From Pseudomonas neustonica (GTDB taxonomy: Bacteria > Pseudomonadota > Gammaproteobacteria > Pseudomonadales > Pseudomonadaceae): DNA of 64,000 bases. The translations under genes were made by a program, and so were the position numbers. Under the pieces are notes generated by a model, which worked only from the letters and a program-made list of their open reading frames with translations, was not told the DNA's origin and did not search any database. The stretch lies in the NCBI RefSeq assembly GCF_003797945.1, contig NZ_RKKU01000019.1:1-64000 (forward strand), written 5' to 3'. Shown piece after piece: positions 39,835 through 50,643 of the stretch; positions within the stretch are counted from its first letter, which is position 1; every line of letters begins with the position of its first letter.

Positions 39835-41006
39835 ACTGGCTTGCCACTGCTCGCGACGCTAGCGCACCGCTGATTGGCGAGCGTCGGTTTGACATGGACC
39901 TGCCGTTGTTGGTGGGGTCTCTGTGTTTGCTCGCGTTAGGGCTGGTCATGGTGACGTCCGCCTCGATGGAAGTAGCGGCCGGTCGTCTCGGCGACCCGCT
40001 TTATTACATGAACCGCCAGATCGTCTATCTGGTGATCGGTTTGCTGGCGATGGCGGCTACCCTGGCGGTGCCGGTGCGCCTTTGGGAGCAGTTCCGGTTC
40101 CCGCTGTTGTTCCTCGGCTTTGCCTTGCTGCTGGCGGTATTGATTCCCGGCATCGGCCGTGAAGTTAACGGTAGCTGGCGCTGGATTGCTGTTGGCCCCA
40201 TTAACGTGCAGCCCTCAGAGCTGGCCAAGTTGTTTGCTGTGGTCTTTTTGTCCGGTTACCTGGTGCATCGTCAGGCAGAAGTCAAAGAGCAATGGTTCGG
40301 CTTTATCAAGCCCTTCATGGTGCTTGGCCCTATGGCTTGGTTGCTGATCATTGAGCCCGACTTTGGGGCCACCGTGGTATTGATGGGGGCGGCCACCGGC
40401 ATGCTTTTCCTGGGCGGTGTAGGGCTGTTCCGCTTTCTGTTGCTGTTCGGTTCGCTTGGCGGTTTGGCCGGTCTTCTGGTCGCGTTCGAGCCCTACCGCT
40501 TGCAGCGCCTGACCGGCTTTCTCAATCCGTGGGATGACCCCTACGGTACTGGCTATCAGCTGACCCAGGCGTTGATCGCCTTCGGGCGAGGCGAATGGCT
40601 GGGGGTTGGCTTGGGTAATAGCATTCAGAAGCAGTTTTATCTGCCCGAAGCGCACACCGACTTCGTGTTTTCCGTGCTGGCTGAAGAGCTGGGCATGATT
40701 GGTGCGCTGGCCGCCTTCGCACTGCTGATTTTCGTTGCGGTACGCGCGCTGTATATCGGCTTGTGGGCCGAGCGCGCCGGCAGGATGTTTTCCGCCTATC
40801 TGGCTTACGGTCTGGCAATCATGTGGTGTGGTCAGGTGCTGATTAATGTGGGCGTTAACATCGGCCTGTTGCCAACCAAGGGGCTGACGTTGCCGTTTCT
40901 AAGCTACGGCGGTAGCTCGTTGGTGGTGTGCTGCGTGTCTTTGGGCCTATTGCTGCGCATTGACTGGGAGCGTCGTCAGGCGCTACGGGAGGCCGCAAAT
41001 GGCTAA
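39831..41006 (+). CDS. ftsW: Septal peptidoglycan glycosyltransferase FtsW (SEDS)
   Basis: A 391-residue SEDS protein with ten expected helices. It polymerises lipid II at the septum together with FtsI. Conserved stretches include NGSWRWIAVGPINVQPSELAK, the catalytic loop TGYQLTQALIAFGRGEWLG, and LPEAHTDFVFSVLAEELG. The signature near the end (INVGVNIGLLPTKGLTLPFLSYGGSS) is intact. It overlaps murG by 8 bases. Confidence 0.97.
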   Translation: MNWLATARDASAPLIGERRFDMDLPLLVGSLCLLALGLVMVTSASMEVAAGRLGDPLYYMNRQIVYLVIGLLAMAATLAVPVRLWEQFRFPLLFLGFALLLAVLIPGIGREVNGSWRWIAVGPINVQPSELAKLFAVVFLSGYLVHRQAEVKEQWFGFIKPFMVLGPMAWLLIIEPDFGATVVLMGAATGMLFLGGVGLFRFLLLFGSLGGLAGLLVAFEPYRLQRLTGFLNPWDDPYGTGYQLTQALIAFGRGEWLGVGLGNSIQKQFYLPEAHTDFVFSVLAEELGMIGALAAFALLIFVAVRALYIGLWAERAGRMFSAYLAYGLAIMWCGQVLINVGVNIGLLPTKGLTLPFLSYGGSSLVVCCVSLGLLLRIDWERRQALREAANG

Positions 41007-42061
41007 AAGAGTTCTGGTAATGGCTGGTGGCACCGGTGGGCACGTATTCCCCGCACTGGCCTGTGCTCGCTTGCTGCGTGATCAAGGTTTCGACGTGCAC
41101 TGGCTGGGAACGCGCCGAGGTATCGAGGTCGATCTCGTGCCGCAGGCTGGCTTCCCGATTCATTACATTGATATTCAGGGGCTGCGCGGCAAGGGCAAGC
41201 TGGATCTGCTCAAGGCACCGTTCCGTATTCTTCGTGCGTTGGGCCAGTCGCTCAAGCTGTTGTCTGAGTTGCGTCCGGTGTTTGTTCTGGGCGCCGGTGG
41301 CTACGTGACCGGTCCGGGTGGCTTGGCCGCGTGGATGCATCGTATTCCGGTCATCATCCATGAGCAGAACGCAGTAGTGGGCACTGCCAACAGGCTTTTG
41401 TCGCGCGTTGCCAAGCGCTGCTGCGAAGGTTTCGCGGGTAGCTTTCCGGACGACAAGCGCCGTCGCAGCACGGGTAACCCCGTGCGCGAAGAGATCTTCC
41501 AGGTGCCGGCGCTTGCTTTCGATGGTCGGCGTCCGCTGCGGCTGCTGGTCCTGGGCGGGAGCCTTGGTGCTATGCCGCTGAACAGGCTTTTGCCAGAAGC
41601 GCTCAGCCTGATCCCGCAGGAGCAGCGTCCGCAGGTTGTTCATCAGTGCGGCAAGCAACATCTATTGACTGCACGTGAAGGCTATCAACACGCCGGAGTG
41701 CGAGCTGATGTCGAGGCCTTTATTGCCGACATGAGCGGCGCCTATGAATGGGCTGATCTAGTGGTCTGCCGCGCGGGAGCACTGACGGTATGTGAGTTGG
41801 CCGCTGCGGGTCGTCCCTCGTTTTTGATCCCGCTGCCACACGCTATTGATGATCACCAGAGCGCTAATGCGCGCTACCTGGCTGAGCGGGGCGGCGCAGA
41901 GCTACTGCCCCAGGCCACGCTAACCGGTGCTCTGTTGGCAGAGAAATTGACGACTTATATGAATCAACCGGAGTTACTGCAAGAGATGGCATTACGCGCC
42001 CGCGAACAAGCAACACCCAATGCCACCACAGATTTGGTGCGTGCCTGCCTGGAGGTTGCTC

Positions 42062-42072
<11 letters not shown>
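40999..42072 (+). CDS. murG: Lipid II synthase MurG (GlcNAc transferase)
   Basis: A 357-residue GT28-family enzyme that adds GlcNAc to lipid I at the inner face of the membrane. It starts at ATG 40999 within the ftsW end, giving [21 protein letters not shown] with the GGTGGH lipid/phosphate loop. [12 protein letters not shown] and the UDP-GlcNAc-site [26 protein letters not shown] are present. Earlier in-frame starts are rejected. Confidence 0.97.
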
Positions 42073-44430
<2,358 letters not shown>

Positions 44431-44442
44431 GGTAGTCAAGCA

Positions 44443-45306
44443 ATGTTGGGGCAGATGATCCGCGATTCACGCACCGCACCTGCTGCACGACGCAAAGCGT
44501 CGAGCCGCGGCGCTGTGCGCGTGACGCCTCCTGCTCCGCGTCCGAGTGTACGCAGTCGCCTGGGTAAGCCGTCGTTCGATGGACTGGGACGCCGGCTGCA
44601 GTCACTGCTGTGGCCACTGTTGCTGGTCGCGCTGGGGATGGGGCTTTACGAGCTGGGTAGTCGCTTGATGCCGCTGGCAGATAGACCGGTATCGCTGATT
44701 ACTGTCGACGGTGAGTTGCTTTACATCGATCGTGAAGCGGTGCAGAAGGTTATCCAGCCTTATTTGCATGAAAGCTTTCTGGGTATTGATCTGAACGGTC
44801 TGCATGCCGATTTGCTGGCAATGCCCTGGGTTGCAGACGCATCGGTTAAACGGGTTTGGCCGGACAAGCTGGTGATAGACCTGGACGAGCAGTTGCCGAT
44901 CGCCCGTTGGGGTGATGCGGCGTTATTGAACAATCAGGGTAAGGCGTTTACGCCAGACGATATCAGTCGTTTTGCACAGCTGCCGCAGCTTGATGGTCCT
45001 GAGCGCGCCAAGCGTCGTGTAATGCGCCATTACCAGCAGTTCAGCAGCCTGCTGCGCCCGCAGGGCATGGTGGTCAGCAAACTTGAGCTGCGTGATCGCG
45101 GTAGCTGGTTTCTGACTACCGAAGACGGCATTGAAGTTTTGCTCGGGCGCGACAACCTGGTGGACAAGATGCAGCGCTTCATGACGATTGAGCAAAGGTT
45201 GCTGCAGGACCGGCGAGAAATGATCGCGCGAGTAGATTTGCGTTACAGCAATGGTATGGCCGTGGCTTGGCGAGAGCCAGTTGAACCGGCCGAATCGGGG
45301 GAGTGA
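44443..45306 (+). CDS. ftsQ: Cell division protein FtsQ
   Basis: A 287-residue bitopic divisome protein. A basic cytoplasmic tail of about 50 residues is followed by a membrane helix (about 53-72), a POTRA domain (about 82-150; ITVDGELLYIDREAVQKVI), and a beta domain. It recruits FtsL, FtsB and downstream septal enzymes. It is 12 bases after ddlB and ends 10 bases before ftsA. Confidence 0.95.
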   Translation: MLGQMIRDSRTAPAARRKASSRGAVRVTPPAPRPSVRSRLGKPSFDGLGRRLQSLLWPLLLVALGMGLYELGSRLMPLADRPVSLITVDGELLYIDREAVQKVIQPYLHESFLGIDLNGLHADLLAMPWVADASVKRVWPDKLVIDLDEQLPIARWGDAALLNNQGKAFTPDDISRFAQLPQLDGPERAKRRVMRHYQQFSSLLRPQGMVVSKLELRDRGSWFLTTEDGIEVLLGRDNLVDKMQRFMTIEQRLLQDRREMIARVDLRYSNGMAVAWREPVEPAESGE

Positions 45307-45316
45307 CAGGAAGACT

Positions 45317-46552
45317 ATGGCAAGCAAGCAGGGTAGCAGGATGATTGTAGGGCTGGATATCGGCACCTCCAAGGTCGTGGCACTGGTCGGCGAGATCGGT
45401 GCGGACGGCGAGCTGGAGATCGTGGGTATCGGCTCGCACCCCTCACGCGGCCTGAAAAAAGGCGTGGTGGTCAATATTGAGTCCACCGTGCAGTCGATTC
45501 AGCGGGCGATCGAAGAGGCCGAGCTGATGGCGGGTTGTCAGATTCACTCGGTTTTTGCGGGTATTGCCGGTAACCACATTCGCAGCCTGAACTCGAATGG
45601 CATCGTCGCGATTCGTGATCGTGAGGTGGTGCAGGCAGATATCGAACGGGTTCTCGATGCTGGGCAGGCAGTGGCTATTCCGGCTGACCAGAAGGTGCTG
45701 CATATCCTGCCGCAGGAGTATGTGATCGATAACCAGGAAGGTGTACGGGAGCCGCTTGGCATGTCTGGTGTGCGTTTGGAGGCCAAGGTGCATCTGGTGA
45801 CCTGTGCGCTCAACGCTGTGCAGAACATCGAGAAGTGCATCCGTCGCTGTGGCCTGGAAGTAGAAGATGTGATCCTGGAGCAGCTGGCTTCCAGCTACGC
45901 CGTGCTGACTGAGGACGAGAAAGAGCTGGGCGTCTGCCTGGTTGATATTGGCGGCGGCACAACGGATATCGCCATCTTCACCGAAGGCGCGATCCGGCAC
46001 ACAGCGGTTATCCCGATCGCGGGCGACCAGGTCACCAACGATATCGCGATGGCGTTGCGCACCCCGACTCAGTACGCCGAGGAGATCAAGATCCGTTATG
46101 CCTGCGCACTGGCCAAGCTGGCGGGTCCAGAAGAAACCATTAAGGTGCCCAGTGTCGGTGATCGGCCGCCGCGCGACCTGTCTCGTCAGGCTCTGGCTGA
46201 AGTGGTAGAGCCGCGCTATGACGAGTTGTTCACGCTGATTCAGGCCGAGCTACGTCGTTCCGGATTTGAAGACATGATTCCGGCCGGCATCGTGATGACC
46301 GGCGGTACCGCCAAGATGGAAGGCGCGATCGAGTTGGCGGAAGAGATCTTCCATATGCCGGTTCGCCTTGGCATGCCGCAAGAATTCAAGGGGCTTACCG
46401 ATGTGGTACGTAACCCGATATACGCCACCGGTGTAGGCCTGCTGCATTACGGCATCAAACACCATGGCGAGCAGAGCAATAGCCCGAGCGACAGCGGCAA
46501 TAAAGTGCCAGTTGTCGAACGGGTGAAGAAGTGGTTTCAAGGCAACTTTTAA
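45317..46552 (+). CDS. ftsA: Cell division protein FtsA
   Basis: A 411-residue actin-like ATPase that anchors FtsZ to the membrane. It starts at ATG 45317, with AGGA upstream. Nucleotide-binding segments are MIVGLDIGTSKVVALVG and CLVDIGGGTTDIAIF. The C-terminal amphipathic membrane-targeting helix (VERVKKWFQGNF) is intact. A longer upstream start within ftsQ is rejected. Confidence 0.97.
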   Translation: MASKQGSRMIVGLDIGTSKVVALVGEIGADGELEIVGIGSHPSRGLKKGVVVNIESTVQSIQRAIEEAELMAGCQIHSVFAGIAGNHIRSLNSNGIVAIRDREVVQADIERVLDAGQAVAIPADQKVLHILPQEYVIDNQEGVREPLGMSGVRLEAKVHLVTCALNAVQNIEKCIRRCGLEVEDVILEQLASSYAVLTEDEKELGVCLVDIGGGTTDIAIFTEGAIRHTAVIPIAGDQVTNDIAMALRTPTQYAEEIKIRYACALAKLAGPEETIKVPSVGDRPPRDLSRQALAEVVEPRYDELFTLIQAELRRSGFEDMIPAGIVMTGGTAKMEGAIELAEEIFHMPVRLGMPQEFKGLTDVVRNPIYATGVGLLHYGIKHHGEQSNSPSDSGNKVPVVERVKKWFQGNF

Positions 46553-46644
46553 GCACTTGCAGTTTAAGTAGTAGACCCGCCAAAGCGGGCTAAACGCAGT
46601 AAACGAAACGAAAACGAAACGAGTCTGTACTCAAGGAGAAGGTC
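46553..46644 (+). promoter_or_regulatory. ftsA-ftsZ intergenic leader with hairpin and ACGAAA repeats
   Basis: This 92-base gap contains a 5-bp GC stem (CCCGC 46576-46580 with GCGGG 46585-46589). An AAACG/ACGAAA repeat tract at 46601-46623 follows, then AAGGAGAAGG as ftsZ ribosome-binding site. It is the first real gap in the cluster since mraZ. A separate ftsZ promoter or translational control is plausible, but no clear -10/-35 was found. Confidence 0.4.
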
Positions 46645-47823
46645 ATGTTTGAACTGATCGATAACGTTCCTCAGAACGCAGTAATCAAAGTTGTTGGTGT
46701 CGGTGGTGGCGGTGGTAATGCGCTCCAGCACATGGTCGTCAATAACGTCGAGGGTGTGGATTTCATCTGCGCCAATACCGATGCGCAAGCATTGAAAAAT
46801 GTCAGCGCGCGCACAGTGCTCCAGCTGGGTTCGGCAGTAACCAAGGGCCTTGGCGCTGGCGCCAACCCGCTGATTGGTCGTGAAGCTGCGATCGAAGATC
46901 GCGAGCGCATTGCTGAAGTGCTGCAGGGCGCCGATATGGTGTTCATTACTGCTGGCATGGGTGGCGGTACCGGTACCGGTGCAGCGCCTGTCGTTGCAGA
47001 AGTGGCACGCGAAATGGGCATCCTCACAGTGGCTGTGGTAACCAAACCGTTCCCGTTCGAGGGCCGTAAGCGTCTGCAGATCGCAGAAGAAGGTATTCGT
47101 GAGCTGAGTCAGCACGTTGACTCACTGATCACTATTCCTAACGAAAAATTGCTCACCGTACTGGGTAAAGACGCCAGCCTACTGGCTGCCTTCAGTAAGG
47201 CAAACGATGTATTGCTGGGCGCAGTACAAGGTATTGCTGATCTGATCATGCGTCCGGGTATGATCAACGTTGACTTCGCCGACGTGAAGACGGTTATGAG
47301 CGAAATGGGCATGGCGATGATGGGTACTGGTCACGCCAGTGGGCCAAATCGTGCTCGTGAAGCTGCTGAAGCCGCTATCCGCAGCCCGCTGCTGGAAGAC
47401 GTCAACCTGATGGGCGCACGCGGTATTCTGGTTAACATCACTGCCGGTCCGGATCTGTCCCTGGGTGAGTTTTCCGAGGTGGGTAGCACCGTAGAAGAGT
47501 TCGCTTCTGAAAGCGCGACTGTTGTGGTTGGTACCGTTATTGATCCAGAGATGCGTGATGAGCTGCGTGTTACTGTGGTTGCTACTGGTCTGGGTGCCAA
47601 GGTGGAAAAGCCGGTCAAGGTAGTGGATAACACTGCTGCGCAGGCTCAAGCACCGTCTGCTCGCCAGGGTGAAGGCTCTGCACCAAACTACCGCGACCTG
47701 GATCGTCCTACGGTGATGCGTAATCAGCATCCTCAGGGCAGTGCAGCCGCGCGTTTGAGCCAGCCAGCTGAAGATCTGGATTATCTCGATATTCCAGCCT
47801 TCCTGCGTCGCCAGGCCGATTGA
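46645..47823 (+). CDS. ftsZ: Cell division GTPase FtsZ
   Basis: A 392-residue tubulin homologue that forms the Z-ring. The GTP loop GGGTGTG is at 106-112. The T7 region (NVDFADVKTVM) is present. The variable linker (about 320-380) is followed by the conserved tail DIPAFLRRQAD, which binds FtsA, ZipA and other partners. A strong AAGGAG precedes the ATG. Confidence 0.98.
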   Translation: MFELIDNVPQNAVIKVVGVGGGGGNALQHMVVNNVEGVDFICANTDAQALKNVSARTVLQLGSAVTKGLGAGANPLIGREAAIEDRERIAEVLQGADMVFITAGMGGGTGTGAAPVVAEVAREMGILTVAVVTKPFPFEGRKRLQIAEEGIRELSQHVDSLITIPNEKLLTVLGKDASLLAAFSKANDVLLGAVQGIADLIMRPGMINVDFADVKTVMSEMGMAMMGTGHASGPNRAREAAEAAIRSPLLEDVNLMGARGILVNITAGPDLSLGEFSEVGSTVEEFASESATVVVGTVIDPEMRDELRVTVVATGLGAKVEKPVKVVDNTAAQAQAPSARQGEGSAPNYRDLDRPTVMRNQHPQGSAAARLSQPAEDLDYLDIPAFLRRQAD

Positions 47824-47836
47824 TCTGATCAATCGG
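47816..47836. promoter_or_regulatory. Perfect 10-bp dyad over the ftsZ stop codon
   Basis: CCGATTGATC (47816-47825) and GATCAATCGG (47827-47836) are exact inverse complements around a single T. The dyad spans the ftsZ stop codon and lies about 42 bases upstream of the lpxC -10 element. No T-run follows, so a terminator is unlikely. A protein-binding site or an mRNA 3' end stabiliser are possibilities. Confidence 0.5.
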
Positions 47837-47854
47837 TGGCATAGGGCTTATTGG

Positions 47855-47883
47855 TATTCAACAAAGGCGTACTTTGCTATCAT
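47855..47883 (+). promoter_or_regulatory. Candidate lpxC promoter (extended -10)
   Basis: TGC-TATCAT (-10 hexamer 47878-47883) forms an extended -10 element 51 bases before lpxC. The -35 at the expected distance is poor (TATTCA). Confidence 0.45.
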
Positions 47884-47934
47884 GCACGCCAATTTGTTGA
47901 AAATTATTCGCAACTAGAGCGGACCCAGTCAAGC

Positions 47935-48846
47935 ATGATCAGACAACGCACACTGAAGAACATCATCCGGGCCACTGGTGTTGGTCTGCATTCGGGTGAG
48001 AAGGTATATCTCACGCTGAAACCTGCACCTGTGGATACGGGCATCGTGTTCTGCCGTACCGATCTCGACCCCGTGGTCGAGATCCCGGCGCGTGCCGAGT
48101 TCGTGGGTGAGACTACTATGTCCACGACCCTGATCAAGGACGGCGCCAAGGTTGATACAGTAGAGCATTTGCTGTCTGCCATGGCCGGTCTGGGTATTGA
48201 TAACGCCTATGTCGAGCTGAGTGCTCCTGAAGTGCCGATTATGGACGGTAGTGCCGGTCCTTTTGTATTCCTTATCCAGTCCGCTGGTATTGAGGAGCAG
48301 GACGCCGCCAAGCAGTTTATTCGTATAAAACGCGAAGTAACTGTGGAAGAGGATGGCAAGACCGCAACCTTCGTGCCTTTCGAGGGGTTCAAGGTTTCAT
48401 TTGGTATCGACTTTGACCATCCGGTTTTCCGTGGTCGCAGTCAGACCGCATGCGTGGACTTTTCCAGTACTTCTTTTGTAAAGGAAGTGAGTCGCGCCCG
48501 GACCTTCGGGTTTATGCGTGATATCGAGTATCTGCGCTCCCAGAATCTGGCGTTGGGCGGTAGTGTGGATAATGCAATCGTTGTTGATGAGTATCGAGTA
48601 CTCAACGAGGACGGTCTGCGTTATGAAGATGAGTTTGTTAAGCACAAGATCCTGGATGCCATTGGCGATCTTTATCTGCTGGGCAAAAGCTTGGTGGGTG
48701 AGTTCAAGGGCTACAAATCAGGTCATGCGCTGAATAACAAGTTGCTTCGCACGCTGCTTGCAACCAAGGACGCCTGGGAAGTGGTGACCTTTGAAGATGC
48801 GGGTACGGCGCCTATTTCGTTTATGCGCCCGGCTGCTGCAGTCTAA
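47935..48846 (+). CDS. lpxC: UDP-3-O-acyl-N-acetylglucosamine deacetylase LpxC
   Basis: A 303-residue zinc deacetylase, the committed step of lipid A synthesis. It starts at ATG 47935 ([21 protein letters not shown]). The zinc ligands are His in DTVEHLLSA (about 78) plus H237 and D241 in HKILD. Length equals that of P. aeruginosa LpxC. The location directly after ftsZ is usual. A strong terminator follows. Confidence 0.98.
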   Translation: MIRQRTLKNIIRATGVGLHSGEKVYLTLKPAPVDTGIVFCRTDLDPVVEIPARAEFVGETTMSTTLIKDGAKVDTVEHLLSAMAGLGIDNAYVELSAPEVPIMDGSAGPFVFLIQSAGIEEQDAAKQFIRIKREVTVEEDGKTATFVPFEGFKVSFGIDFDHPVFRGRSQTACVDFSSTSFVKEVSRARTFGFMRDIEYLRSQNLALGGSVDNAIVVDEYRVLNEDGLRYEDEFVKHKILDAIGDLYLLGKSLVGEFKGYKSGHALNNKLLRTLLATKDAWEVVTFEDAGTAPISFMRPAAAV

Positions 48847-48896
48847 GCGTCACTTAAAGCAGTCATCTGACAGCTTTCTCGTTTCGTTCTATATTT

Positions 48897-48926
48897 AACG
48901 GCCACCTCTGGTGGCCGTTTTCTTTT
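48897..48926 (+). terminator. Terminator after lpxC
   Basis: AACGGCCAC (48897-48905) pairs with GTGGCCGTT (48911-48919) around a 5-base loop and is followed by TTCTTTTC. It closes the mraZ-lpxC transcription unit. Confidence 0.9.
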
Positions 48927-49006
48927 CTCTCGAATGTCTACTTGGCGGCTCTTTTGCTCAGCAAGGGGTAATCCTGATAATGGCACTTTGTGCCATCGAG
49001 CTGTCT

Positions 49007-49459
49007 TCAGTTGCCGTTGTGATGACTTGCCAGCTTCTGCAGTGCGGCGCGTAAATTGGGGTCAGTTACCTGCTCTGCGGTCTCCTGCAGGTGTTCGGCA
49101 GCAACACTGGATCTGCGCATTGTGCGAACTGGTGGTGCTTTTTTGATCAGTGGCGGTTGTACCTTGCAGTGTATTTTCGTTAAAGTTGCGAATTCATTGT
49201 AGGCTTGTAATGCGCGAATAAGACGCTTTTGCTGGTATCTGAGGCGTGTAGCCCAATGGCTACTGCTGACCACGAAGCGCAAAACGCCGTCTGCAAATGA
49301 CGCCACTTTGCAGTGTTCCCTTGCTGCAGGCTCCAGTTGAGTCTCTACCAAAGACTGCAGGCGCTCGATAGATTTCGCCTGAGCGTAGAGTTTTTTCAGG
49401 GTGGTGTTGGTGCGCAGCAGATCAGTGGGTCGGCGTGCATCCAGCGGATAGAAAGCCAT
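49007..49459 (-). CDS. dciA: DciA (DUF721) replicative helicase loader
   Basis: A 150-residue DUF721 protein with a KH-like domain at about 10-100 (FADGVLRFVVSSSHWATRLRYQQKRLI). The tail is basic and less ordered. DciA delivers DnaB helicase to DNA in bacteria without DnaC/DnaI. Its place between lpxC and the M23 gene, on the opposite strand, corresponds to PA4405 of P. aeruginosa. Confidence 0.88.
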   Translation of the reverse strand: MAFYPLDARRPTDLLRTNTTLKKLYAQAKSIERLQSLVETQLEPAAREHCKVASFADGVLRFVVSSSHWATRLRYQQKRLIRALQAYNEFATLTKIHCKVQPPLIKKAPPVRTMRRSSVAAEHLQETAEQVTDPNLRAALQKLASHHNGN

Positions 49460-49536
49460 GCAGGTCTGAACCAGGTTGGAGTGATGTGGTGGTTATCCTA
49501 TCAGAACCGCCATCATGATTGTTTGGGGTCTTTTAT

Positions 49537-50469
49537 TTGAACATTATTATCCTCACTGGGCGCCATGGTGCGTCGCGAACGGTTACGTTAAGTGCCCCCT
49601 GGGTTGCTGCCGGTATCGCCGTGCTTACTGCTTTGCCCATTGCCGCCGCGCTTTTGACGTGGCAGCTGCTTGGTGGAAGCGGGGCTCTTGATGAAGTGGC
49701 TGAAACAGACGCGCCGCAATGGCAGCAGGTACTCCAGGATTACGACATAGAGGATGTCGGGGAGGATGACGGGCAACAGGCACAAATGGAGCGTATGAGC
49801 CAACAGTTGGCTCGTCTGCAAATGCGCCTTACGCGGCTGGATGCACTGGGTGAGCGCCTGACCGAGTTAGCTGACTTTTCAGACGGCGAGTTTAACTTTG
49901 GCGATGATATCGATCCGGGTATGGGTGGGCCTGAGCTGCAGTCCGACGACTTGAGCTATCACTCGCCTGATTTGCAAAACGTTATTGAGCAACTGGCCGA
50001 GCGGATTGATGATCGCACGCAGCAGCTACAGTTGCTGGAAGAACTGATGGTGAGTCGGCAGTCTGATGTTGACTCGGCACTTGATTTCAAGCCTGTGCGC
50101 ATTGGGCGTTTGTCGTCTGGATTTGGGCGTCGCACCGACCCGATTACCGGGCGTATTTCCACGCACAGCGGGTTGGACTTTGCCGCCCCTCGTGGCACCC
50201 CTATCTATGCTGTCGGTAGCGGCGTGGTCGTATTTTCCGGGCGCAGCGGCGCCTACGGTAATATGGTTGAGATCAATCATGGTGGTGGCTACAAGACCCG
50301 TTACGCCCATGCCTCCGAGCTAAAGGTCAGCAAGGGTGATCTGGTGCAGAAGGGGCAGGAGATTGCGGCGGTGGGTACCACAGGTCGCTCTACCGGCTCT
50401 CATTTGCACCTTGAAGTCTATCGTAACGGCATGGCAGTCAATCCTGCACGCTATGTCGCATTGAAATAA
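49537..50469 (+). CDS. M23 family metallopeptidase (membrane-anchored)
   Basis: A 310-residue protein from a TTG start at 49537, which gives the expected NIIILTGRHGASRTVTLS N-terminus; an upstream ATG at 49519 adds six residues. A membrane helix (about 22-44) is followed by a coiled-coil region (about 80-180) and an M23 domain (about 195-305). Zinc motifs are HSGLDFAA and HLHLE, so it should be an active endopeptidase cutting peptidoglycan cross-bridges. It lies between dciA and secA, as in Pseudomonas (PA4404). Confidence 0.9.
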   Translation: MNIIILTGRHGASRTVTLSAPWVAAGIAVLTALPIAAALLTWQLLGGSGALDEVAETDAPQWQQVLQDYDIEDVGEDDGQQAQMERMSQQLARLQMRLTRLDALGERLTELADFSDGEFNFGDDIDPGMGGPELQSDDLSYHSPDLQNVIEQLAERIDDRTQQLQLLEELMVSRQSDVDSALDFKPVRIGRLSSGFGRRTDPITGRISTHSGLDFAAPRGTPIYAVGSGVVVFSGRSGAYGNMVEINHGGGYKTRYAHASELKVSKGDLVQKGQEIAAVGTTGRSTGSHLHLEVYRNGMAVNPARYVALK

Positions 50470-50491
50470 TCCCTGTTGATCCCCATATCTA

Positions 50492-50544
50492 ACGCAAGGG
50501 CGCTGCAACAGCGGTGCCCGGGCGTCCTTGCGTGCGCCCGGTTT
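50492..50544 (+). terminator. Structured region / weak terminator between the M23 gene and secA
   Basis: CCGGGCG (50518-50524) pairs with CGCCCGG (50535-50541) followed by TTTA. An alternative stem, ACGCAAGG (50492-50499) with CCTTGCGT (50526-50533), also encloses CGCTG/CAGCG. The two outer pairings interlock, so they are mutually exclusive or form a pseudoknot. Confidence 0.5.
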
Positions 50545-50571
50545 ATTGTCGGGCAATAATCAGAGTAGAAT
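50542..50571 (+). promoter_or_regulatory. Candidate secA promoter
   Basis: TAGAAT (50566-50571) is a good -10 element 72 bases before secA. The -35 (TTTATT, 50542-50547, 18-base spacing) is weak. No secM-like gene is present in the 174-base leader. Confidence 0.3.
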
Positions 50572-50643
50572 GCCTTTTTCTGTGCGACCTCCCGCGGCAA
50601 CTGCCGGGTTCGCCGATCACCAATATGGATATCGAAGTCGACT

